From the NCBI RefSeq assembly GCF_937920395.1, contig NZ_CALEVF010000258.1, forward strand, positions 1-5,054: 5,054 nucleotides of DNA. The letters run 5' to 3'. The notes beneath the pieces were generated by a model. The model was given only the letters and a program-made list of their open reading frames with translations. It did no database searches and was not told the origin of the DNA. Shown in pieces: positions 1 to 5,054 of this stretch. The first letter of the stretch is position 1. Every line of letters begins with the position of its first letter. Source of the DNA: an uncultured Clostridium sp. Its GTDB lineage: Bacteria; Bacillota; Clostridia; Clostridiales; Clostridiaceae. Position numbers and translations under genes: made by a program.

Positions 1-75
1 TGATGGCATATGTTTTCCATTTGCAATACCACCGCAACCTATAATTCCTATTCTTACTTTCTTTTCACTTATCAT
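1..75 (-). CDS. Gfo/Idh/MocA-family oxidoreductase, N-terminal fragment (runs off the window)
   Basis: Only the first 25 codons are present, read leftward from the ATG at 75-73. The peptide opens with a short charged lead, then VRIGIIGCGGIANGKHMPS. This is the first beta strand and glycine-rich turn of a Rossmann fold (GxGGIAxGKHxP), typical of the Gfo/Idh/MocA family. Members are cytoplasmic NAD(P)-dependent dehydrogenases acting on sugars, inositols or sugar derivatives; the substrate cannot be told from this piece. The start is supported by a strong AGGAGGA ribosome binding site at 83-89, seven bases upstream. The gene is divergent from the AraC-type regulator and may be one of its targets, which is inference from position. 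The family call is fairly secure although the fragment is short. Confidence 0.85.
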   Translation of the reverse strand, partial: MISEKKVRIGIIGCGGIANGKHMPS

Positions 76-123
76 TGTATTGTCCTCCTCTAATTTGTTC
101 TATATTGTTTGTATATTACTAAA

Positions 124-153
124 TTAACATAATATTATATTATATGATATAAT
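124..153 (+). promoter_or_regulatory. Sigma-A-type promoter of the araC-family gene
   Basis: TTAACA (124-129) and a perfect TATAAT (148-153) are 18 bases apart, which predicts a start near 160 and a leader of about 45 bases. The same two boxes with the same 18-base spacing recur upstream of the GH3 gene at 1126-1155, which supports the assignment. Confidence 0.6.
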
Positions 154-163
154 ATTATTGCAA
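134..163 (-). promoter_or_regulatory. Putative leftward promoter for the Gfo/Idh/MocA gene
   Basis: Read on the minus strand, TTGCAA (158-163) and TATAAT (134-139) are separated by 18 bases. The -10 box lies about 60 bases upstream of the ATG at 75. It overlaps the rightward araC promoter, so the two would compete for polymerase. The region is so AT-rich that chance -10 boxes are common, so this is tentative. Confidence 0.35.
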
Positions 164-205
164 TGAAAGTATCAAATATTTGTCATAATAAAAGGAGTAA
201 ATCTC

Positions 206-1129
206 ATGGAAACATATTATGAAGAAAAAACTAATTTAAAAGAAGGTATATTGTATCCTTTTGAATGTCACATTCAGAAAAGTTTAGGTAAGGGTACTCT
301 AGCAAATGCCCATTATCATTATTACATAGAACTACTGTATTGTATTTCTGGTAAAGCACAAGTGTTTATTGCAGGTAAAAGTTATGACTTTTACCTAGGT
401 GACATCGTTCTAATTAATTCAAGAGAAGTACATTCTGTTTATAAAACTTCAGATGATGACGTTGAATATATCGTGGTAAAATTTGATCCAAATGTTTTAT
501 ATTCAACATCCATAACCGTCTTTGAAAGTAAATATGTTTTCCCATTTACTTTAAACAAATCAACTCATCAAAAAGTTTTTACTAATAATGAAATAAAAGA
601 TACCACTATCCCACAGCTTATAAATGAAATTTTTAAAGAATATATTAATAAAGATTATGGCTATGAATTAGCTATAAGAAATAATATTGGTGGTGTATTT
701 TTATTAATACTTCGTAATTGGTATGATAAACGGCTTGATTTAAACATAAATACTACTATAAACGAAAACATTTTAAAAAAATTACAAAATATCTTTGACT
801 ATGTTGATAAAAATTACATGTCTGACATATCCACAGCGTCTGTTGCATCTGTATGCAATATGAGCTATAGCTACTTTTCAAGATTTTTTAAGGCTTCTGT
901 TGGGAAAGCTTTCAGTAAATATTTAAACTACGTAAGAATAACTGAGGCAGAAAAATTATTACTTTGCACTAACTTAAATATTACTGAAATTGCTTTTGAA
1001 ATTGGTTATACTTCTTCTAGTTATTTCATTCAGCAATTTAAGCATTATAAAAACCTATCACCTAAACAATTTAAAATAAAATTTAATTTAGATGTTAATA
1101 ATAATTATTTTAATATATTTATAAATTAA
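206..1129 (+). CDS. AraC-family transcriptional regulator with cupin sensor domain
   Basis: This 307-residue cytoplasmic DNA-binding protein looks intact. Residues about 31-80 form an AraC-type cupin domain with HYHYYIELLYCISG and GDIVLINSREVHSVY (His36, His38, His76), the usual sugar-sensing part. Residues about 195-293 form the paired helix-turn-helix domain: the first HTH is near 208-230 (ISTASVASVCNMSYSYFSRFF) and the second near 258-282, with the family signature NITEIAFEIGYTSSSYFIQQF and LSPKQF. A 14-residue Asn-rich tail follows. The ATG at 206 has AAAGGAG at 191-197 with good spacing. Family members usually activate carbohydrate genes. A near copy of its own promoter/leader precedes the GH3 gene downstream, which suggests autoregulation plus control of that gene. 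The inducer is unknown. Its clean frame contrasts with the decayed genes that follow. Confidence 0.93.
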   Translation: METYYEEKTNLKEGILYPFECHIQKSLGKGTLANAHYHYYIELLYCISGKAQVFIAGKSYDFYLGDIVLINSREVHSVYKTSDDDVEYIVVKFDPNVLYSTSITVFESKYVFPFTLNKSTHQKVFTNNEIKDTTIPQLINEIFKEYINKDYGYELAIRNNIGGVFLLILRNWYDKRLDLNINTTINENILKKLQNIFDYVDKNYMSDISTASVASVCNMSYSYFSRFFKASVGKAFSKYLNYVRITEAEKLLLCTNLNITEIAFEIGYTSSSYFIQQFKHYKNLSPKQFKIKFNLDVNNNYFNIFIN

Positions 1130-1192
1130 CACAATATGGTATTATATTATATAATAAAATTAAAATATAAGTATCAAATATTTGTCATAATA
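1123..1192 (+). repeat. Promoter/leader direct repeat, copy 2
   Basis: This is the gapless partner of 121-190. The perfect 24-base core is at 1169-1192, with the CAAATATTTG palindrome at 1175-1184. Its left edge includes the last sense codon and the stop codon of the AraC-type gene. Unlike copy 1, it lies about 70 bases from the start codon it serves. Confidence 0.8.
1126..1155 (+). promoter_or_regulatory. Sigma-A-type promoter of the GH3 gene
   Basis: TTAACA (1126-1131) and TATAAT (1150-1155) are 18 bases apart, exactly as in the araC promoter. The -35 box overlaps the araC stop codon (TAA, 1127-1129). The predicted start is near 1162, giving a leader of about 100 bases. No terminator separates araC from this promoter, so readthrough from araC is also possible. 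Confidence 0.55.
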
Positions 1193-1263
1193 TACTGTCT
1201 TTTAAATGAAGCTAGAGCATCAATAACCTTTACTAAAAAACTATAATTAAAGGGGTGTCATTT

Positions 1264-1966
1264 ATGAATTATACATACAAAAACTCTTTACTAACACCTA
1301 TGGAAAGAACGTTAAATTTACTCTCACTTATGACCTTAGAGGAAAAGGTAGGTCAAATGATGCAAATAAGTTACAATATGGTAACCGTAACTGAAGCAGA
1401 ACAATGGGCTAAAAATAAGTTTGCAGGCTCTGGCTGATATTCTATTTGGAGAATTTAATCCTTGTTGAAAACTAAGCATATCCTTCCCCTATCATAGTGG
1501 ACAAACACCTATTTATTACAATCATCTGCCAGGTTGGCATAGTCCTAAATACGCAGATTTAGCTACAGCGCAGCCACTGTATAGCTTTGGTTATGGACTA
1601 TCTTATACTAGTTATAAATATTCTAACCTAAAGCTTTCTAAGTCAAGTTGCTCACCTGAAGAAACTATAACCGTAAGCGTAGATGTTACTAATATAGGTA
1701 AATATGATGGCACTGAAATTGTGCAATTATATGTTAATGATGTTATAAGCTCAATTATGACTCCTGTTAAAGAATTAAAGGGTTTTAAAAAAGTTCAGAT
1801 AAATGCTGGAGACACAAAGAACGTAAGTATTACTTTATCTGTATCAGATTTTTCTATTGTAGATGCAGATGAGCAGTATGTTGTAGAACTTGGAGAATTT
1901 GAAATTATGGTTGGTCAAGATTCTAGGAATGCAAATCTACTCAAAGAGATTCTTACTGTAGGTTAA
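1264..1966 (+). pseudogene. GH3 glycoside hydrolase (beta-glucosidase/xylosidase type), internally deleted
   Basis: Two ends of a GH3 enzyme are fused with the middle missing. The N-terminal part (from ATG 1264, ribosome site AAAGGGG at 1249-1255) reads LTPMERTLNLLSLMTLEEKVGQMMQ, the usual GH3 opening, and ends at TGA 1435-1437. From about 1427, in the +1 frame, the sequence continues as ALADILFGEFNP, then TGA at 1466-1468, then KLSISFPYHSGQTPIYYN, PLYSFGYGLSYTSYKYSNL and a complete fibronectin-III-like C-terminal domain ending in FEIMVGQDSRN. Family members are usually about 700-800 residues, so roughly 500-600 residues are gone. These include the Asp nucleophile (SDW region) and the acid/base. 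The remaining 1466 TGA looks like a GGA (Gly) codon changed by one base. No activity is expected. An in-frame GTG at 1255 lies inside the ribosome site, so ATG 1264 is preferred. In life it would have hydrolysed beta-linked oligosaccharides. Confidence 0.9.
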
Positions 1967-2009
1967 TCTCAAAACAAGAATTATAATTTTCTTATTTATA
2001 CGTTTTATA

Positions 2010-2657
2010 TTAAAATTTTAAAAATAGTATTAAAGCTATTGGAGCCGCTACCTTAATTCTAGTGTCGTTTGCTAGAGTAAAGAAAGTTACGTACCCTCCC
2101 ATTGAAATACCAGACATACCTATCCTATTTAAATCTACACGGCTATCATCTTTTAAATTGTCTATAACTTTAGAAATATCTTCCGATGTGCCTTTAATAA
2201 CTTTAAGAAACTTTTTGCAATTTGTAACTTTATCATTTTCATAAAAGTATTCAGTATAGTTATCTACAATACGTTCACCATGAAGCCTAGCATCTGCAAG
2301 CACCACAAAGAAACCTTCTTGTGCCAGTCTAATACCCCTATGTAAATCAATAACTTTATCTCCAAACATACCATGTGCAAAGATAACAACTGGTAAAGGT
2401 TTATCACTTTTTGGATAGCAGTATAGCACTGGTATTTTTTCATCAGTAACAATATGATGCTCTAAAAACAATTTAACATCATTGCTTTTATGTTCTGATG
2501 CAAGCCTTAAAAATTCAAGTCCAATTTTAACTTCATATGGATCTACTACATTTGATACTCTTGTATCTAAAAATTCATAACCATCCTCATATCCTTTGCA
2601 GGAAAAGCCCTCTTTATTATTAGGATTACCTTCTAATTCAAAAATCTTATTACCCAT
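2010..2657 (-). pseudogene. Alpha/beta-hydrolase esterase, C-terminally truncated
   Basis: The open frame of 215 residues starts at ATG 2657. A TAA lies two codons upstream in frame, so no earlier start is possible. The alpha/beta-hydrolase core begins near residue 65: VVIFAHGMFGDK (90-101) supplies the oxyanion-hole HG. VVLADARLHGER (118-129) resembles YitV-like or dienelactone-hydrolase-type esterases. GMSGISMGGY (180-189) is the nucleophile elbow with Ser185. Recognisable sequence stops at RIKVAAPIA (200-208), then LILFLKF and a stop. The catalytic Asp and His, which normally follow, are absent, so the product is probably inactive. The 3' end abuts the end of the convergent GH3 remnant, which suggests a deletion took the last part of the gene. 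The first 60 residues are not recognised. The substrate is unknown; an ester on carbohydrate is guessed from the neighbours. It could also be read as a short intact CDS, but I think truncation is likelier. Confidence 0.7.
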
Positions 2658-2702
2658 ACGAAATTACCGTCATATAAAATTTATAACGGTATTCACCTCC
2701 TT
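2658..2702 (-). promoter_or_regulatory. Esterase leader: Shine-Dalgarno far from AUG with intervening hairpin
   Basis: On the minus strand AGGAGG (2701-2696) is followed by 4 bases, a 27-base imperfect palindrome (2691-2665), 7 bases, then ATG at 2657. The palindrome pairs TACCGT with ACGGTA (6 bp), then, past a 2-base bulge, TATAA with TTATA (5 bp), leaving a 3-base loop. Linear spacing is 38 bases, too long for normal initiation. With the hairpin folded it becomes about 11 bases. Whether it folds this way in vivo is inference. Confidence 0.5.
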
Positions 2703-2717
2703 TCTTTTATATTTTTT

Positions 2718-3470
2718 TTAAATATCTCTAGTCTCTCCTGCCTTTATCTCAATTAGTTCCTCATTTACACTAATCCATAAAGAAATGCAAGACGGATTAT
2801 AAATAATACTGTTTTCTGCAGAAAGTTTTATATTTTTCAAAGCTTTTATATAATCCACAATTTCTATGTTTGTAGCATACCATATGTCTGGTCTGTTACT
2901 AATTACTTTTGAAAATTCCTCGATTATCTCCCAATTTTCGTCAACATCAAATTCATAACTATGACCCCAAACATAAAAAAGAGACAACCCGCTAAATTGT
3001 GATTCTACAAATTTCTTAGTAATATCCATTAATTTAGGATTTTTATGATAACAGGTCGGATTCCACTCTAAAAAATTTTTTGGAAGATCAAAATTATCAT
3101 GTTGGTTAACTGTTCTAGAATATTCTATCCCTAAAGTATTTAACACCTCTAAAACCAGCTTTTTATAAGTGCCAAAAGGATATGCCATTCCTCTTACTAA
3201 GTAACCAAACCACTTCTCCAGTTGCTTTCTATCTTCTAGTACTTCTTGGACTATTGATTCTCTAGGCATGTCCTCTAAATGAGGGTAAGAATAGCTATGA
3301 ACCGCAACTTCATGTCCTCTATAAAGCTCTACAATCTCACTTTAATTTATACGTTTAATTAGTTTCCCTTTATTTATCCAAGTGTTACTTTCATATTGAA
3401 GGCCAGAGTTCAAATTAAAGGTGGCTTTCAACCCGTACTTATTGAAAATTCCTACAAGTCTTATATCTCG
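2718..3470 (-). pseudogene. Polysaccharide deacetylase (NodB/CE4 type), N-terminally deleted and interrupted
   Basis: The fragment covers 250 codons plus the stop. It begins at a deletion scar with RDIRLVGIFNKYGLKATFNL, runs to an in-frame TAA at 3344-3342, and continues SEIVELYRGHEVAVHSYSYPHL, then GMAYPFGTYK, and an intact end ESLIWS-type tail closing GETRDI before TAA 2718. Intact relatives start with a segment ending in a SYDDG motif, which holds the catalytic and metal-binding Asp pair; it is missing here. The second metal motif, normally H-S/T-x-x-H, reads HSYSY, so its second His is Tyr (one C-to-T change). The third motif (YPFG) is kept. These enzymes remove N- or O-acetyl groups from polysaccharides. 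An ATG at 3269 follows the stop but has no convincing ribosome site and would omit both metal motifs. Stop-to-start distance to the esterase is 60 bases on the same strand, consistent with a former operon. Confidence 0.82.
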
Positions 3471-4257
3471 ACAATACTTCCATTTGTTGCAGCTTCACTC
3501 TTACTCTTAAGTACCTTCATTAGATTTCCATATCCATAACCTTTTAATGTATCCCATTTAAAATTTGCTTCTTGCTTTTCATCAAGTTGATTTTGTGATA
3601 TAAAATCTACAGTTTTACGACCAAGAATACGAGCCCCGTCATATATTCCTCTATTTAAAAGCATTAAAGTAAATTTACTATAATCATCAAGTGTAGACAC
3701 AAGACCTTCACCACCAGATTCAAAAGCTGGCAAAGTTAAATAATTATTTAATCCTAAATGATTATCTAAAAATGGAATTAATTTTCCTTGTTCATTATAT
3801 TTATATACTTGTGCAAATCTATCTTGTTTTTATGATGGAACATAAAATCTGTATCTACCATTCCAAGAGGGATAAAATTTCATCTTTCAAAAATCGGCTG
3901 AATTTTTTACCAGATACAATTTCAATTATCGCACCTAGAACATCCGTTGAAGCACCATAAAGCCATGATTCACTAGGCTGAAAAACAAGAGGAACTTGAC
4001 CTATTTGATTACAATAATCCACCGTTGAGGTTGGATAACCAGTTTCAAGCTTTTGCTTTATATCCTCATAGAGTTTTGACATTTGTATTCCTGCTTCAAA
4101 ATTTTTATCCGGATATGAAATTCCGGAGGTCATATTAAGTAAATCTTTAATTGTCATTTCTTGGTTAGTATCAACCAATGCTTGCACCAACAATGTTGCC
4201 TTTATCAATTTCTTTTTTAATTTCAGCTCCAATTAGTTTTAATTTGTCATTATTCAT
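3461..4257 (-). pseudogene. Serine hydrolase of beta-lactamase/EstB type, multiply broken
   Basis: The true start is ATG 4257, with GGAGG at 4270-4266 and 8-base spacing. The first frame reads MNNDKLKLIGAEIKKEIDKG and NIVGAS, then stops at TGA 4171-4173. A different frame resumes at LVDTNQEMTIKDLLNMTSG, so the part with the catalytic SxxK motif is deleted (about 100 residues by comparison with the family). Later parts are clear: FQPSESWLYGASTDVLGAIIEIVSGKKF (the Tyr motif, YGAS) and FLKDEILS. Two single-base losses follow, near 3866-3872 and 3841-3848, then TAA at 3832-3830. After these come NHLGLNNYLTLPAFESGGEGLVSTLDDYSKFTLMLLNRG and GYGYGNLMKVLKSK. The frame ends at NGSIVEI, where relatives continue into a GWDGW-type C-terminus. 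Relatives are about 400-residue esterases or beta-lactamase-fold hydrolases. This copy cannot be catalytic. Short open frames from 4232 and 3733 are pieces of it, not separate genes. Confidence 0.88.
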
Positions 4258-4332
4258 TTTTATTTCCTCCGTATAAATATGTTAAAATTCTAATATTATA
4301 TTACTGTACGTTGCTTTAAAATAATGCACTGT

Positions 4333-4485
4333 TTACGATACCACACTTATTAAGAATTTATCTTTTACATCATTCCATTTACTTTTGCATATAGCCTTAC
4401 CCCCTTTAACTTCCCTTACTTGTATTATAAGATCTATCTTTCTTACTAGTACTTTTAAGCTAGTTTTATATATCCTCCATATAGT
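4333..4485 (-). pseudogene. Possible small-protein remnant (weak TIGR04076-like pattern)
   Basis: The minus strand is open for 50 codons from after a TAA at 4488-4486 to TAA 4335-4333. The second half, KIDLIIQVREVKGGKAIC then WNDVKDKFLIS, resembles the start of small Cys-containing TIGR04076 proteins (a beta strand, a 'VKGKC' turn, then 'VGDxF'). There is GGAGG at 4478-4474 but no ATG, GTG or TTG at useful spacing, and the family's C-terminal half is missing. If real, it is a dead fragment. The resemblance is from memory and weak; chance openness in AT-rich DNA is a fair alternative. Confidence 0.25.
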
Positions 4486-4598
4486 TTAGCATCCAACATT
4501 AATCGGCCTTCTAGTGGGCTATAAAATATGTTATAAGCTATTGCATTTTGTATCCATGTAATTTGAAGGTCTACATCGCTCTTTAATAATTTACATAA
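4455..4598 (-). pseudogene. Possible fibronectin-III-like domain fragment
   Basis: The minus strand is open for 47 codons between TAA 4601-4599 (near the 5' end) and TAA 4457-4455, with no start codon before the recognisable part. The stretch SDVDLQITWIQNAIAYNIFY and SPLEG resembles the B and C strands of a fibronectin type III domain (vxLxWxxVxxAxxYNIYYS). Such domains are common accessory modules in secreted or surface glycosidases. A remnant of a larger carbohydrate enzyme would suit the neighbourhood, but this is inference. It overlaps the other remnant by 31 bases in a different frame, so at most one is likely to be undisturbed. Confidence 0.35.
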
Positions 4599-4698
4599 TT
4601 AGTACTAATCAATATAATATTAGACTCAAAATCTAGCAACAATACTCCCAGAAACGTTTACCTAAAGTTTAGATGTTTAATATATTGGCACAAAATAT

Positions 4699-4733
4699 AA
4701 AAAGAGCAACTATTCTAAGTTAGCTACCCTTTT
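4699..4733 (-). terminator. Rho-independent terminator of the FAD-oxidoreductase gene
   Basis: On the minus strand, ten bases past the stop codon, AGC-T-AACT pairs with AGTT-GCT (7 bp, one bulged T) around the 6-base loop TAGAAT. The stem is flanked by an A-run before and CTTTTT then ATATTTT after. The 3' T-run fits leftward termination. The plus-strand reading also ends in TTTT, so it may work weakly in both directions. Confidence 0.6.
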
Positions 4734-4742
4734 ATTGTTGAT

Positions 4743-5054
4743 CTATATAAGTTTTTCCTTAAATATGTCAGTCAAATTTAATTTCGCAACTTTTCTCTTG
4801 ATTTCATCAATATCTAAGGTATATAGTCCACGTTCCTCCATTCTCTTAAAATACTCTGCTCCTGCAAATGTATATCTATTTCTTCTTCCTTCTTTAGATT
4901 TCATTTTTTCATTAGCATATGATATTAAGTCCCCAACGGCAAGTGCACTAGGTAATATTAAAAGAGGCATTCCTAGATAATTTCGTACGGCATTATGTCC
5001 TGCAAGTGCTCCTGTTGCCATAGCTTCTGTATGCCCTACAAATAAACCAGATTT
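4743..5054 (-). CDS. Probable FAD-dependent oxidoreductase (GidA-related), C-terminal fragment
   Basis: The reading frame enters from the right edge and stays open for 103 codons to TAG 4745-4743. It starts KSGLFVGHTEAMATGALAGHNAVRNYLG, the C-terminal FAD-contacting segment of GidA-like flavoproteins (GLFxxGxxEAxxxGxLAGxNA). Then come LPSALAVGDLISYANEK and a charged tail ending FKEKLI. The ATG at 5021 is an internal Met, not the start, because the conserved motif runs through it. The GidA/TrmFO group binds FAD through an N-terminal Rossmann fold outside this window. Whether this copy modifies tRNA or is one of the clostridial paralogues of unknown substrate cannot be told. It is followed by its own terminator, so it is a separate transcription unit from the decayed genes to the left. 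Confidence 0.65.
   Translation of the reverse strand, partial: KSGLFVGHTEAMATGALAGHNAVRNYLGMPLLILPSALAVGDLISYANEKMKSKEGRRNRYTFAGAEYFKRMEERGLYTLDIDEIKRKVAKLNLTDIFKEKLI

Larger units (their letters stand above)
121..190 (+). repeat. Promoter/leader direct repeat, copy 1
   Basis: This 70-base block aligns without gaps to 1123-1192, with 60 of 70 positions identical by my count. The last 24 bases (167-190) are a perfect match and contain the 10-base palindrome CAAATATTTG at 173-182. The block ends one base before the AAAGGAG ribosome binding site of the AraC-type gene. The perfect core sits just downstream of the predicted transcription start, where it could be an operator or an mRNA leader element. 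Confidence 0.8.
4258..4742. other. 485-base stretch without an intact gene
   Basis: It holds the serine-hydrolase ribosome site, a TATAAT on the minus strand at 4300-4295 (37 bases from the ATG, no good -35 box), two overlapping minus-strand coding remnants (4333-4485 and 4455-4598) and a terminator (4699-4733). I see nothing coding-like in about 4600-4698 in any frame. Confidence 0.6.

Noticed and set aside
121..190. Repeat pair as insertion-sequence or MITE ends
   Set aside because: The copies are direct, not inverted, both fit promoters exactly, and the DNA between is a regulator gene, not a transposase.
1980..2030. AAGAA...TTCTT and TTTTAAAA as a bidirectional terminator between GH3 and esterase
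   Set aside because: The stem is only 5 A/T-dominated pairs; such pairings are expected by chance in this AT-rich DNA.
2062..2452. Open frames on the plus strand at 2062-2244 and the minus strand at 2264-2452
   Set aside because: Both lie inside the esterase frame, lack family-like sequence and have no ribosome sites; they are shadows.
2718..3269. Deacetylase frame from Met 3269 as a separate 183-residue gene
   Set aside because: Homology continues unbroken upstream of this Met through an in-frame stop, and no ribosome site precedes it; it is part of the broken gene.
3772..3960. Plus-strand open frame within the serine hydrolase
   Set aside because: It is antisense to clearly recognisable serine-hydrolase sequence, with no own features.
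4649..4662. GAAACGTTTAC resembling a CcpA/LacI operator
   Set aside because: It mismatches the cre consensus at three outer positions that matter, and it is not placed next to a promoter of an intact gene.
4735..4980. Plus-strand open frame rich in Leu/Ser/Phe that could look like a membrane protein
   Set aside because: It is the antisense of the FAD-oxidoreductase C-terminus and starts inside its terminator region.

Overview
The window is a low-GC, AT-rich stretch with strong AGGAGG-type ribosome binding sites and TTAACA/TATAAT promoters. Together with the protein types, this suggests an anaerobic Clostridia-like Firmicute, perhaps a Lachnospirales plant-polysaccharide degrader. That placement is inferred from composition and gene content only.

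Layout: (1) Bases 1-75, minus strand, hold the first 25 codons of a Gfo/Idh/MocA-type NAD(P)-binding oxidoreductase. (2) A divergent intergenic region carries back-to-back promoters. (3) Bases 206-1129, plus strand, encode an apparently intact AraC-family regulator. (4) A second copy of the araC promoter/leader starts at the araC stop codon and drives a GH3 glycosidase gene (1264-1966). That gene has lost its whole catalytic middle by a large internal deletion and also has a nonsense codon. (5) On the minus strand between 4257 and 2010 lies a decayed three-gene series: a serine hydrolase of the beta-lactamase/EstB type, a polysaccharide deacetylase, and an alpha/beta-hydrolase esterase. Each is truncated, internally deleted, frameshifted or interrupted by stops, and the first two are joined at a deletion scar near 3461-3472. 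(6) Bases 4258-4742 contain no intact gene, only two weak coding remnants. (7) Bases 4743-5054, minus strand, hold the C-terminus of a probable FAD-dependent oxidoreductase, followed by a likely terminator.

How it fits together: the original locus was probably a carbohydrate-use island. An AraC regulator would have controlled itself and a GH3 exo-glycosidase through a duplicated promoter module. Nearby enzymes would have removed acyl groups from polysaccharide or processed its fragments. What remains looks like a locus in advanced reduction. The regulator and the flanking oxidoreductases keep clean reading frames, while the four genes between have lost catalytic residues. I see no phage, CRISPR, tRNA, rRNA or transposase signal. 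The two observations most worth follow-up are the gapless 70-bp duplicated promoter/leader with a perfect 24-nt core, and a hairpin between the Shine-Dalgarno sequence and the AUG of the truncated esterase gene.
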